NCBI GenBank assembly: GCA_003956705.1
Contig: QZCP01000013.1
Location: forward strand, 62,001-126,000
DNA length: 64,000 nucleotides
Origin: Brevipalpus yothersi
Lineage: Eukaryota; Arthropoda; Arachnida; Trombidiformes; Tenuipalpidae
Direction of reading: 5' to 3'
The notes under the pieces are model-generated. The model was given only the letters and a program-made list of their open reading frames with translations, was not told the DNA's origin and did not search any database. The first letter of the stretch is position 1. The number at the start of each line of letters is the position of its first letter. Of the stretch, positions 39,045 to 52,177 are shown one piece after another. Both the position numbers and the translations under genes were made by a program.

Positions 39045-40718
39045 CTTATTTTCTCGTATATGGTGTCAGATGAAGTTTCTCATTTCTCTTCCAATCATGG
39101 CTACAGGAATGCTGTACATCTTCATTCGCAATTGAAAGCAACCTAGCATTTTGAGTCTACTTGCGCCACAAGATGTGGATGAGATCAAATGTAGAAAAAA
39201 AAGGAATTCAATTTCGGGAATCCAGAATCTATTGTATGTACATGTGTACGTTTTTTCTCTCTCTCTCACGCTACTTTGAATAGAGAATGAAAAAGGTGGA
39301 AATGTGTTCAATATTTTGCTCCTTTTTTCCACTCTTTCTCCGATACCACCATGCTCACTTATTATTATTATCGAATAGTTTTGGTAGGGAAAATTTTTCC
39401 CTTTAGCTTTTTGTTTACCTGATGCATTGGATAGGTGAGAAATGTTTCCAGTGTTCGATTCTGTAAGAGTGGTTTCTCCTCTAAACGCTTCAGAAGAATT
39501 GCAAATTTTTCCTTCTGCTTACACTCGGCCAGTACTTGTAGGGAAAAGTGATGATTTCGGACGTATTCTTGGTATATACACAACATGGGAAGCAGCATAT
39601 CGAACAGATCTCCTATTCCCGTATATTCCAAGAGGGAAGAGACAATCGCAATCGAAATATGTACATGTATGTTTATAGCGCAAGAAAAGAACAGCAGAAT
39701 ATAGCAGATTATACATAGCATATATGTATGATATTGGTTCATGTGTGTGTGTTTATCAGAGATTATTTTTTTGGTGGCAGAAAAAATGCATTGTGAATGC
39801 GTGTGTATGTGTACGTGTTTGTATCAATTCATAAGATGTTATTATCATCATCAACGATCCAAATGGCAGGAGAAGAAGATTTCATTTGTGATGCGGTGCG
39901 ATGGCCAGCATGCCCAACATATTCAACACGTTCAAATCGGCAGTGTATTTAAACAGGACAGAGGAATGGAAAGAGAAGGGATGGAAAAAGAGAAAGAAAA
40001 GAAGCAAAGAAGACAAGAAGACAAAGTGCCCAAGAATTCAACAAGTTGATGGCGCGAAAAAGATTGATAAAATAAGGAATATTGATAGAATTGATAAATT
40101 TTTCGTAAACACAAATGGAAACATTTTCCCCCAAATATTCGATTCAATCGATAGCGAAAGAAGCGGAAAAGTTATAATAATAATGTTCATAGGAAAAAAT
40201 GGCAAGCAGATCGAATGTTTTTTGTTTGTAACCAAAATACGATAGAAAAACACATGTATACATATTGACATGAACCCAGCGAATTATGTGAATAAGTGTA
40301 GGTAAGTGATGATTCGCGAGAATGATTTTTTGAATCATTGAGTTTGGTTGCATCAATTTTGACATAGAGTCAGTGGAGAAAGCAACAAGAGAAAGTAAAA
40401 AGAGAAAAATAGGAAAAGAAAGAGAAAGAGAAAGAGAAAAAGAGAATAAAGAAGAATTTATGCGAGCATGACATGAGAGGAAAAAAGAACGAGAGAGAAT
40501 TTTTTTTCCAATAAAAATGCAATCAAACCCATTTGCCATTGCATGATCGACGTTTTTCACGATTCATACGTTGTACAATAAAGGTTAACAATTGAAAACG
40601 AAAGAGAGAGAGAGCGAAGAAATTGAAAAGATTCATTGAGAATACCGGAATTTTTTTTCACCCAAAAAATGTCGCAAAAAATTGCCAAATAGCAAGGAAA
40701 GCCAGATCGACAAACCGA

Positions 40719-40781
<63 letters not shown>

Positions 40782-42602
40782 AAAGATGGAAGAATTGTGC
40801 AGAATAGTAGCATTTTTGTCAAGGTGTGAAGATGACATAGGATGAAGCACAAAATAGTTGAGAAGAAAGAAGGAGATGAGAAAGGGGATGAGGATGGAGA
40901 TGGAAGAGAGATATAGATATAGATGAGAAAAAAGGTTAGCGTTTCCATGCAAGAGACGTGCATTCAATGTCAGTAGGAAAAGTGAGGATCAGAGAGGGGG
41001 AGAGAGAGAGGTGGAAGAATCAAGGAGATGGAAAAAGAGGTAGAGATAGATGGATGGATGAAAGGATGAGGGGAGAGAGAAAGCAATTGGAGTTCAAGGG
41101 GTTAAGTACGACGAATAAGCCCGGAGAGAATAAGCAGATTGCGGAAAGCGTATAGCGAAGCGATTGGAGAGACAAAATAAAAATGGATGGATTAGAGAGA
41201 GAACTACACAACTGAGCATTATTGAAAATTTGAGAAAAGATGAAGAAAAGTAGTTATAGCGAAACAAGATAGAGTTTGTATGCATAAATGGGGATCAAAA
41301 CTAGCATACCTAAGACTAAGGTGGGCCAGCCTTCCATACGGGCTGTGAGACCTTTGAGAAATATTTGATGGAGAAACATGATAGTTTCACTGTTGAGAAA
41401 TATTGAGTTTACTTCATCATGGGTACAGGGCGGCTTTTGTGAGCTGGCAGCCATCTTGAGTGGCCTCAGGAAGCATGAGATTAAAAGTTGTAGCTGCTCA
41501 ACGTATTCCTCTTCAGCTTCTACCATCCGGAATACCAGGCTATGGAAAGAGAGAAAGAAAGAAAGGGAGAGAGAGGTTAAAAAAGATGAACAAAACTTGA
41601 AAGTCTATCTTATTACTATTAGTCCACCCAAGTTTACTCTTCTCATTCCGCTTGGACGTCAAATGTAAACTCGTACGTTGAATGCACCCTAGATGCTACT
41701 GAATGCCACTGGATGATGTCGAGCAAATCTGATGCGGGTTTCAATCGGATTAATGCTCCTCAGCTAATCAAATATGATTCACTGACTCAATGCTTGTGAA
41801 AAGAGTAATAGAAGAGAGAGAGAGAGAGATGATAGAAAAAGAGAGAACCTGAATGTTTCCAACTGAATTGAAGTGTACGAAACTTGTGGTGAACATTACA
41901 CATAATCAGTGTTGACAAAAAACCAAGGGAATAGAAGTTCCATGTGAAAGAGTAAGAGAGAGAGAGAAACTGCTCTGCTGCTACCGATCATCATCAATGA
42001 TATCTCCATGACATGAGGTAATATTCTCTCTTTCTCTCTCTCTCTCTGGTTACTAGCTTGCTACATTTATTAGCTCCTTCAGGCTAGGAGCTGTGTTCAG
42101 GAATTCGAGAAAGATAGGGGGAATAGAGAGAGAGAGAAAACGAACATTCTCCTAACTCATTTTTCTCATTTCTATATCACGCCAGATCATCCCCAAAGTC
42201 ATCCATCATGACATGTTCACAATACTATGAACACAGAATACAAGCTCCATCGAAAAGTTTGAACAAGAAACGAAAATCCTCGAGACCTTCCTGGAAGGTC
42301 GTTTCGCTTTACCTCTTTATTCTTGTAAAATTGTTTCATGTACAAGTCTATTCTCCCTTCCATAGACGTTAAGGATTTAGGGGTCCACTTCTGGTGCGAT
42401 AAGTTCGATTTTTACCGACACACAAAAGAAAGAGAGAGTAGAAGAGAGATGATTAAGGAAGCTGGGATTCGCCTCGGTATTCAACTCTTCTTCTACCATA
42501 CAACTGATGGAAACTCAATAGAAGGCGTACTTCCACTTGGATCATTATTTTTCATATTAGTCGAACATAGGATCTTACTCTCACACACAGTATCTTTTCC
42601 AC

Positions 42603-42683
<81 letters not shown>

Positions 42684-42880
42684 CCAACCTTCCTCACATG
42701 GTTGCACTTCTCTCTTCCTTTTTGCTTCTATTCTCTCTCTCAATCTCTCTCTCTTTCTGTTTTCTCTCAGCATGAAGAGCAACTCAGCATACCTGTTACA
42801 TGGTATTTCGAGCATGTATCGATCTGAAGCTGCTTACAAGGGCATATATATCCACTGGAATCGAGCCGCAGCGAGTGTTT

Positions 42881-42935
<55 letters not shown>

Positions 42936-44988
42936 CAGGTAGACAGAAAATAAGAGTGACATCTCATCACGGCATCCCCTTTGGATCCGCAGCATCACTA
43001 GCAATCAGGGTTCAGTCAGCGTGAGGCGAGGATCAAGTGTGATGATTGGCCAATTGTGGCCACTTACCTGTTTCGCTTTCTCATGTTCTCCGCGTGCGGT
43101 GAGTTGATATACTCTTCGACGATCTGTTTCCATCGACGACGACACAGCCAACCACGAAAAAAGCTTTGGACTTTCTTAATTTTTCGTAGATCATCACTTT
43201 CATCTTCAATCTCAATACTACGATTGGGTGTCAATCGCCATTCTTTTTTGAGTGCACACAGCTGGGTAGTAAGAAAAAATGAGAAGAACAAGTAACAGAT
43301 ACAAAGAAAAGACAATGGTGATGATTAGTGATCAGAAACATCATCTTGTCGATTCGCTGCCGATTGTATCGAGGTCATCTCTCTACATGAATCTCGATAA
43401 GAATGAATCATGTCTCTCTATGGCTCATCAAAATACAGCTAGACAATCTAGGCTTTTCCTGGCAATGTGATGGTAGTGTTGGTGTTAGGTTCTTAACGAA
43501 ATGCTGGTCACACCGAGCATCGCTTGACAGCTAGATTTGCAATCTCATCAGTCTGATCCTCGGAGGAGGCCAAATAGTAGCATTTGTATCTTGCGATCGT
43601 GTCTCTCTCTCTCTCAAATACACAACATCTCTGGGCAATGTTCTCATCTCTCGGTTTCTTCCATGGAATCTTTCGAATTCCTTACTCCTCCCCCCCGATT
43701 CGCATGTATCTTGATCGCAAGCAAACCTCGAAATCAACAGTATAGGCAGCCTGTAGCATTCTCTTTTCCCCTTTTACTCTCACTTTCTCTTCCACATGTA
43801 CACACGCGAGGAATGATCTATGGAAGCTTTCGATACCAAAACTTTGGAATCAATATTATTTGCGAATACTTATTCAGTTCCATCCTAATCATCTACATCT
43901 ACCAGCATCTTTTTCCGGTTTACTTGTCTCACGCTTTCCATCATCATTCACATCAGCTAAGGTAAATTCACATAGAAGAAAGTAAATGTGAACGAGTGTG
44001 GAAGTTACTATGTTGCTCTTTTATCAGTGAATTGTTTTCAACCTTTTCCTTTACTCCGAAAAATCAAAGAAGAAAGATAGCATTGAACAAGCTAAAGTAT
44101 ATTGTACTTCTATGTGTGAGTGAAAATGAATTGTGAAGGCCGTTTTCAGTCAATCAAGCTCACTTTTATTCTTTCAACTAGTGAAGCAGATAAGCTAGTT
44201 ATCGGTGAAAATGGACACACATATACACTCAAATGATGGAGAGAGATTGAAAGAAAAACACTCGGAAAAAGAGATCAGTAAAAGAGTTGAGAGAAGAGAG
44301 AAGCAAAATAAAACTCACCTCGGAGCGTAATTTTTTTATCTCAACGGTCAGCTCTTCACACTGTTGAGTATAGTGTGATTTGGCGGTTTTCTCACTTTCC
44401 ACAATCTGGACCAAGTGAAGATGCTTTTGTTCCAATTCTTCTTTGAGAAGTAACATTTTGCTGAAACTTTTGAGCGTAAAAATACATTCGATTAGTTAAT
44501 TGGCTTATCTAATGAGCTTTGCTTGGCGTTTATATATATAAATGTGTTTGCAGTCAATCTGATGGGGAGGAGATGGAGGAGTCTCAATGGGCTTTTCGTG
44601 TCTTGTGACTTTCTTTTACCGTTAGAAAAGTTTCTCTCTCTCTGTCTCACACACATACACCTAGACACACTTATACACACACTCTTGCTTCACCTTCTGT
44701 ATTTATCGAAGAAGAAGAAGAAGAGGAAGAAGGTTTAGCTTACTTACCTTGCACAATCGATTGAATGGACCCATGCATTGCATTCGGATTCTGTTTCAGA
44801 TTTGAACTCATATTGCTTGGAGCCTTCTTTCAGAAATGTTATCTGGAAAATATGCTGAAACGGAAAAAAAGTGAAATTGTTTAGAGAGAGAGAGAAAGGT
44901 ATGGAGAATAGAGGGAGGAGGAGGATGATGAAAAGGAGGTGAAGAGACAAAACAGAGAGAAAGCATTAGGAAATGAAAGGGTGGATTT

Positions 44989-45043
<55 letters not shown>

Positions 45044-48000
45044 CTCTCGAGAAAAAGATACTTTAAAAGCAAGTGTATAGGCAGCCACGGTGGAAAAACT
45101 TGATGAATTCGTCAGGCATTAATAATTTATCTCTAATAGATGCATCAATATTATAGCATCTTCTTCTTCCTCTTCTCAAAGTTACTTGCTCACTGTTCCC
45201 ATAGACACAAGTTCTCTTGCAATTCTCTCTCTATTTCTCTTGTTTCACCGATTTCATGGCCTTTCCTTACCATTCAAACATAACTGATGGTGTGACCAAG
45301 AAAGCATCTTTCTCTCTCACATGCTTTTCATTTGACAATACACAGTATGGTAGTAACAACGAAGTCAAAAAGTCCAAAGGGAACTGGGCAATATACAATC
45401 CAATTAGGGATGGTTTGCTTACGGGCATTTGATAAAGAAGAAGAGGAGCACACAATATTACACACAATGTTCATCACAATCAGCTTCACCCAAGAATTTA
45501 TACATGTATCTGTTTTCGTCTGTGCGTGTGTGTGAGTGTTTGGGTCTATCTTATACTTTCTGAAACAGATAAATTTGATTTCAACTTGTTTCATCTTCCT
45601 TATCCGGGTACAAACGGTCAGGAATTTCTGATCCGTTTCGTGGAAAAAACACTCACATTTTCTTTCACTTGATCAAGCTAACTGACCAGCCAAGCGGTGA
45701 GCTTCGATTCACATGATGGATCAGAGGAAGAGAAGGAAAGAAAGAAAGAAAGAGAGAGAGAAAGGTTTGATCTATTTGTGCAACAGTTTGCGATACTATA
45801 TGTTGTCTTGAGTATGTCAAAGGAATTGAAGAATGGTTGACATGAGAATCGCAAAGGAGTGGGCAGAAGAACGAGAGGAAAAGATGAAGAGAAGGAATCA
45901 AAAGAGAGAATAAAATGAGATAGAGAAAGAGTGAGGAACACAAATGATTTTGCGGTCAAACAGTGGCTCAAGAGTTGGCCTCAACACTCCTAAGGGCTCT
46001 TCAATCGTAGGTCCAATCTTTCACCTTCTCACCAGAATCAAATGGACTCAATCATCTTTTGGCCAAAAGATTGGATTGCAATCATATTAATGGTATGTAT
46101 ATATCAGTCTTATATTTGAAGTTCCGCTATTCGATCCTGTTCGTACTTTTATCATTTTTCTTTCCTCTCCTTTCATCTAATCGTGAGATGGAACGAAGAG
46201 AAAGAAAAGGTGATGCTGAGCTGGAAACATCTTCTTTCTCTCAACCTTCATTTCATCTATTCTCTACCAGGTGAACAAGCCTCTTCTGAATAAGAGGTCC
46301 AAAATACTCTGTGTCTCTGGTGACCATAACGTGAAGAGGTTTGGAGAAGGAATGAAGAAGAATATTTCCAATATATGAGTCCAATGCTAGGTAGCCACAG
46401 CATTTGATGGAGTGAATATAAGTTGAAAATGAATTTAAAAGCACAAGATTGAAGGGCTTCTGGCGCTAAGCCTTTTTCAACTGGATCGATAATGTTTCTG
46501 AGCCTCAGAAAATTCAATCAGCTGATTGCTTGCCTGAAACTATTTTATTTGCTCCACATACTTGTTGCTCCACTCAATTTGCTGAAGCTGAACATTCCCT
46601 CTACCAGATTCACCACAGAAGATCCATTCTGGCAGATCTGATCGTCGTTACAGTGGATTATCAGGATTCTCTGTTCAAGCTTTCGAAGCGAGAAGAAGAA
46701 GAATACAGAGAGAAAGAAAACCTCTCAATAGGGCCTGGGCACCTTAACGTCAGTCGAAAACTTTTCACCATATCGCTTACCTATGTTTTCACTCAAATTA
46801 TCTCTTTCTCTCTCTGTTTCTCTCTTTTCTCTTTTCTCTCTTAAATTGTGTGACGCAATTCAATGCGATTATATTCCGAGTAAACATCATACAGCATCCA
46901 TTCATATTCTTTCTCTCTCTCTCTTTCATATTCCCTGAGCTACTCAGGGGATTCTTCTTGGAAAAATGTTTGCCATCCAGGGCATTACAGTGATTTGCAT
47001 GAGAAGAATTATTTTCTCTTTCTCTTTTCTGCCACTGTTTGTCATCATCACTTGAGAAGCTAGCTTGGGAATCTTTTTTGGCTATCCACATAGTTTTAAC
47101 CCCTTTTCTCTCTCTCTTTCACTATATGAGTGCGTGTGTATATGTATATATTCATATATGTATAAATGTGTGTCAGTCTGACGGATGAGATTCCATCCAT
47201 TATTTTGTTGATTAAACGACACATTCATGGGGGTAATAAATGCTTTGATTTGCGGAAAATAATGCGGTTACATTATATTTTTGTACTATCTATGGTTACT
47301 CTTTCTCTCTTTCTTCCTCTCTCTCTTTTCCAATGATTCAATACGAATTTTCATTTTCATCTCAATCGACTCTCTCTCTCTTCAACAAATCATAGCCTTT
47401 TATCAGTCCAAATCAGGGTCGCTTAATCAACAAAATAATGGATGATAGAAAGCCATTTATTAGATGAGGAACATGAAAGAAATGAGAGCCAGTCGATCGT
47501 TGTACTAGCTCAATATTACAATACTACATGTAGACCTATTCTTGCCATCGAACCTGATCTCAAGCCATAAATCAATTGGTAACTACGTGTGTATGTGTGT
47601 ATATATGTGTGTTTCTATTAGTGTATCATCATCTAGCAAAATGGTATATACATATATATGAATCGAATGTAATCGACAATAATATTTGCGTTGACCACCA
47701 CCAATCAGATGATTGTGTGTGTGTGTGAAACATTTTCACATCATTTTCACAATCATTATCAAGGTGAGAGGAAAAGAGAATGAGAGAATGAGAATACATG
47801 CCCCTTAGCAAGGTGATATTGCAATGGAACAATGTTTGCCCCTGTATGTATGTTAGATAGGCAAACTTGGCCAAGAAAAATGTTCATCAATGAACTGACA
47901 GTGAACAATTATATATACACACACACATACAAGTTGCTTCCGTAGGCGAGATTAAATCATGTATGTTTATATGGAAGCTGTGAAAAACAAAGTGGAAAAT

Positions 48001-48447
48001 GCAGGAAATAACGGTACATGCAATAATAGGGTATAAGCAATCAGCTTATCATCATATCATCATCACATTTGGTGCAATGTGGGCCAAAATGGAAGGGAAG
48101 ACTTTTCATTCGCAAGTGTACAAAAACTATAATGAGATTAGACAGAAAGAAGAGAGGAAAAAAAGAGATCAAAAATATAATCTTACCTGAGAGTATGAAC
48201 AATTCTTATTCGATGGTTGAACAACTTTATTGCAATAAGATCCTTCCAATAGTATAAGACCGGTGGGACGATTGGAGGTTTCATTTTCAAAATAAAAGAA
48301 AAGATTCTGATATAGTACGAAAAATCGTAGCTGCCACTTGTTACTATCGGTACGCTTAAATAACCATCCTCGTGGATTTGCGATATCATTAACGGCTTTT
48401 TCGGCGAGTGCATAGAGTTGAATCTCATTCATCCGCAAACGCTGCAT
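28537..48447 (-). CDS. RASGRF: Ras-specific guanine nucleotide-releasing factor (RasGRF1/2 ortholog)
   Basis: A Ca2+/calmodulin-regulated exchange factor for Ras and Rac, usually neuronal. Nineteen exons: 48447-48187, 44854-44748, 44460-44319, 43261-43068, 41539-41310, 39612-39419, 38002-37892, 37430-37152, 36960-36879, 35130-34922, 33994-33913 (one end may be off by one), 33738-33227, 32078-31885, 31769-31064, 30953-30738, 30042-29993, 29912-29202, 29066-28869, 28773-28537. Phases close to about 1571 aa (human RasGRF1 about 1270). Domains: PH1 about 26-125, coiled coil 125-170, IQ motif (KKVQSFFRGWLCRRRW, about 200), DH 234-430 (FLNSETIMFLHQIF, TLETFLTYP), PH2 445-605, REM 635-690 (DLRFLSIDFLNTFL), a Ser-rich linker, CDC25 catalytic domain about 1305-1545 (CDPPCIPYLGMYLTDL). 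The extra length is the linker. The ATG follows a possible acceptor (TTCAG), so a 5' non-coding exon is likely. Confidence 0.96.
35202..35251. repeat. (GA)n microsatellite, 50 bp
   Basis: In the RasGRF intron between exons 9 and 10, about 70 bases from the exon 10 acceptor. It is complementary to the CT array 300 bases away in the same intron. Confidence 0.96.
35545..35607. repeat. (CT)n microsatellite, 63 bp
   Basis: Same RasGRF intron as the GA array at 35202-35251 and inverted with respect to it, with one interruption (TCTA). Confidence 0.96.
38239..38334. repeat. Compound (CT)n-(CTTT)n microsatellite
   Basis: About 62 bp of CT followed by eight or so TTTC units, in the RasGRF intron between exons 6 and 7. 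Confidence 0.96.
38989..39037. repeat. (CT)n microsatellite, 49 bp
   Basis: Second CT array of the RasGRF intron between exons 6 and 7, same orientation as the one at 38239. Confidence 0.96.
40719..40780. repeat. (GA)n microsatellite, about 60 bp
   Basis: In the RasGRF intron between exons 5 and 6. Orientation is opposite to the CT arrays in both neighbouring introns, so exons 5 and 6 are each flanked by complementary arrays. Confidence 0.95.
42606..42674. repeat. (CT)n microsatellite, 69 bp
   Basis: Longest array of the window, in the RasGRF intron between exons 4 and 5. An inverted GA partner lies 210 bases away. Confidence 0.97.
42883..42934. repeat. (GA)n microsatellite, 52 bp
   Basis: Inverted partner of the CT array at 42606-42674 in the same RasGRF intron, about 135 bases from the exon 4 donor. 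Confidence 0.97.
44990..45041. repeat. (GA)n microsatellite, 52 bp
   Basis: In the 3.3 kb first coding intron of RasGRF, about 135 bases upstream of exon 2. Confidence 0.97.
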
Positions 48448-49036
48448 CGCTGAATGTGTCCAAAGATGTGTATAAGTATGGTGGGGTGTGTGTGTGGGTG
48501 GCTACTTGTGACCACAAGTGGACACACCGATGATGATCGGCATTGGCCGATTATCTGAGCGGCTGTTGTCACAAGTAGCACAAACAATCCAATTCATGGA
48601 CAAACTGAACAAGCGAGTCTCAAAACTCGAACTCAACTTATACACAAAGTTTCATAACATTATTTGGAAGCTCTCTCTTTCTTTCTTTCTCTCTCTCCGT
48701 CTCTCTCTCTCGCTGAACTTCTACTTCTTCCATCGAAGTACGATCGAGCATGATTATGGTGAACAATTTGATCCCGGGTCGCCAGTTATATCACCTTGAT
48801 TCACATTACGCTTGCCTAGAATCATTCTCAAATTGCCAATTATTGCGCACGCATCATGAGTTGTATATGCTCGCGGGAATACACTGTTTTTCCATCAGCA
48901 TTCCTGTCATCTAGTGGATAATTCAATGATACTATCTGGTTGAGGAATACCGTCATCATCCCATGTCACCGGATGACGCCACCACATCCTCACCCATTAT
49001 TTGCCATACTTCTTAACCTAGCTTAAGCTTCAGAGT

Positions 49037-49055
49037 GGGTGGCGGGGGGAGGGGG
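49037..49055 (+). other. Guanine-rich tract, possible G-quadruplex
   Basis: A 19-base stretch with guanine runs of 3, 2, 6 and 5 separated by single bases, about 600 bases upstream of the RasGRF start codon. A G-quadruplex is possible on the plus strand, which is the template strand for RasGRF. Confidence 0.55.
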
Positions 49056-49372
49056 TTACATGATAATATATATAATAGGATGGTGGCTTGTTAGATGCGT
49101 GCGCTGGGATCGTTAGGTATTCTCTTTCTCTCTCTCTCTGTATATGTGTGTGTAACCTCTCATCATCATTTCTAGGACCGGACGAGTTTCATTATTTATG
49201 TGTTTGAGTCCTTCATTCTTCCTCATTCTCTCACACATAGCTTTCTCTCTTTCCTACTGACAATTCCTCTACCTTTTTTCCTCCATCATCATCATGATAA
49301 CCTGGACCATGAAGGTATCTTCTGATTAGGAATTCCATGTGAGAGATGATCATGATGTAGACATTCGATAGT

Positions 49373-49374
<2 letters not shown>

Positions 49375-49420
<46 letters not shown>
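49375..49420. repeat. (GA)n microsatellite, 46 bp
   Basis: About 930 bases upstream of the RasGRF start codon, in its presumed promoter or 5' non-coding region. Confidence 0.96.
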
Positions 49421-49423
<3 letters not shown>

Positions 49424-51748
49424 ACTATCTTCCAGGGAAAGAGAAGAAATAAAGTGATGTAGGCAAGAGGTGGAGATTTGCTTCACCTTTATGCAGCAAG
49501 ATTAATAGCACATTCGGACTAGGGAACTTTTCAACGACCTCTGGGAACACAAGTATAACGAAAATCGATTGTCAGAGTAGTTAGCCAGCGGGAATCGATT
49601 CATTCATCTAGATTATCACTGAATCTTTTGGAATCTGATTTTTTTTCTTTGCCCGGGAAAAAAAGAAATCTAGGCAACTTCTTTTTGCTCTTTCTCTTGT
49701 GAGCAACTTTTTTTTCCCGCTTATTCAGCGATTAGTATGCTCTATTTTTTCTCTCGCTACACTCATTTTGCTCAACATACACACACACACAAAATGTTCA
49801 ACTTAATGACTCGAAACCGAGAAGATGATATGGAAAGTTCTGAATAGCTAAGATTGTTTCAGTTGATGATGGTAACTGGAACCGATTTTATCTAACAAAA
49901 TTTGCCACCATTTTCCTTAACATGAATTTTCGCTTCCATTTTTGATCTTCAAAATATTCTTAGCACACCTGATTTCACGATATTTTTACCTTGAAAACGG
50001 CAATGATGAGTAAAAGAGAGAGAGAGAGAGGAAAAAAACAACTTATTACTCCTTTTTATTTTTCGCAGATTGTTTTCATTTGTTTATAATTGTTGTGATT
50101 TTTGTTTTTTCTTATATTTTCATTATTCATCATTTTTCTGTTTTCTCCTCTTTATAACTGATTTTTGAAGCGCTAAACGGTGATATACTAAAAAAAATTG
50201 ACAATAACAATAATTATAATGATGATATAATCAATCGATTCGCTATGATAATAATAAAACAAAATCAGGCACCAAAAGGATATGCAGAGAGAGAGAAAAA
50301 GATCAATTTTCGACTATCAATTGTCCGAGATAGAGATATGTTACACAATTTTTTTCCTCACTTTCGTTCAACAACGATGACAATGATTCTAGGGTGTCAA
50401 AAAATTATTCTTAATCAAATTAACTGTTATTGAATTACTAATATTATTGAACAAAATTCTCTTATTCTTCTTCTTCTTCTTGCTTGATATAAGGAAGAGA
50501 AAGAGGAAGAGAAAAAATTCTCCTTATCACTTGTTGACCCAAAAGGAGCATCTATTCAATATCACACAGACACGAAAAAAAAAGCACGCACACAAACACA
50601 CATAGACTTACGCATACACATTCACACACTTACACACCAATTGGCAGTCAGAAGGATGACAATTCCATGGGAATAATATTAGTAATCAGATAGGTTCCAG
50701 AGGTCATATTAATTTCCGGAAGAGGAAAATTTTTTTTTCTTTTTTCATCTCTTTCATTCACACTTTTCAACTACACTTCTGATCACCAATGGGCTTGGAA
50801 AAGTTCATAATGATTAAGACGTTATTGGTGTGAGTGTTCACCACTCATTGTCATGTGAATGTGTGTATGAGTGTGTGTGTGTGTATAGAAAAATTCTTTT
50901 TTTTCGGATGATGATATTAGCAAAATAAGTGAAAATTGCGTAAAACACTACATCAGTGCATTTACAATTTGTGTGTATGTATGTGTGTGTGTGTATGTGT
51001 GTTTTTCTTTTCATGATATGTTTTGAGTACATAATTATTCAATCATCATACATTATTATTATTCACATCCTTGATGGTGTCATATTAAATTTGGCCATGT
51101 TTAACAGAGAGACACAGTGTGTTGTGTTTGTGTGGGATAGAACAACTTGTACGTAACGTTATTTGAAGATGAAAACAGAATTGTTGTCGTGTTTTTTTCC
51201 GTCGCTAAGTTGAGAGATTTGTCCATGAAAAAATTGCCATAGACTTTGAAGTCTTTTGAATGTTTGTGTGTGTATATGTGTATGTGCACATTCATGAGCT
51301 GGCTAAGATGATGATAATTATCAGCCGGTGTGTTGTGTGGAGGAGGAGGATAATCGGGAAAGTTTATCTCAAGGAGATTTTCGCATGAAGAAGTGTTCTA
51401 ATCGCTTCTAATTTAGCATAAAGAGAGAGAGAGACGTTCTGAAGGCTAGAAAAATGGAGCAGAAGAAAGATGAGAGAGAATAGAACAAACTAACAACAAA
51501 CTAAAGTGTTCCACACACATAGACACACACACACACACACATGGTTGGGGAACAGAAGAAAGAGCGTCGCAACAAACAATGTATGTTGGTGTTCCATTTT
51601 GTGACATTTTATCGATCCAAAGGCTAAATGCTGGTGAAAGCTGGTGAGAAAGAAAGTAAGAGAGATGCCGATCATCCATTCCTGTGGTGAGCCAGGGCTT
51701 ACCAAGAGAGAGAAAGATGAGCCTGGTTGCGTGAACATTTCGGCAACG

Positions 51749-51776
51749 AAGAGAGAGAGAGAGAGAGAGAGAGAAA
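51749..51776. repeat. (GA)n microsatellite, short
   Basis: A 28-bp GA run in the gene-free region; a small (CA)n run lies near 51524-51541. Confidence 0.93.
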
Positions 51777-52058
51777 GTCCATCGGATTTCAGATGGAATT
51801 TGTAGGCAAATGAAGCGATGTTCTCTCGGTCTGTGTATATGTGTGCATTCATGTATCTATGTGTATGTGTGCCTGTTGTAAGTACAACAAAAACATTGGA
51901 AAACATGCAAAAAGCCTAGAACAATAATTCGTGCGTTTTCTAAGAACAAGAGAGGCTGATCTGGCGTGTTTTGCATTGGAAAAATGAAAGAGAAGAAAAA
52001 AAAGATTCCATCATATTTGCCTCAACCTGGTTTATTTTATTTATAATCGAGGTATCTC

Positions 52059-52073
52059 GGGGGGGGGGGAGGG
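52059..52073 (+). other. Eleven-guanine run
   Basis: Eleven consecutive G, then A, then GGG, in otherwise AT-rich sequence. Unusual here and also a spot where assemblies often err in length. Confidence 0.7.
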
Positions 52074-52133
52074 TTTCGAGGAGGGCCCTTTGCCTGGGGA
52101 ATAAGGCATAGTTTCATCTGATAATGTGGGAGA

Positions 52134-52136
<3 letters not shown>

Positions 52137-52175
<39 letters not shown>
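52137..52175. repeat. (GA)n microsatellite, 39 bp
   Basis: Perfect GA run in the gene-free region, 65 bases from the guanine run at 52059. Confidence 0.95.

Positions 52176-52177
<2 letters not shown>

Noticed and set aside
42552..42815. Long Arg-Glu and Ser-Leu repeat proteins here and at all other GA/CT arrays (for example 38077-38370, 40557-40967, 49231-49486)
   Set aside because: They are direct translations of dinucleotide repeats in introns or intergenic DNA.
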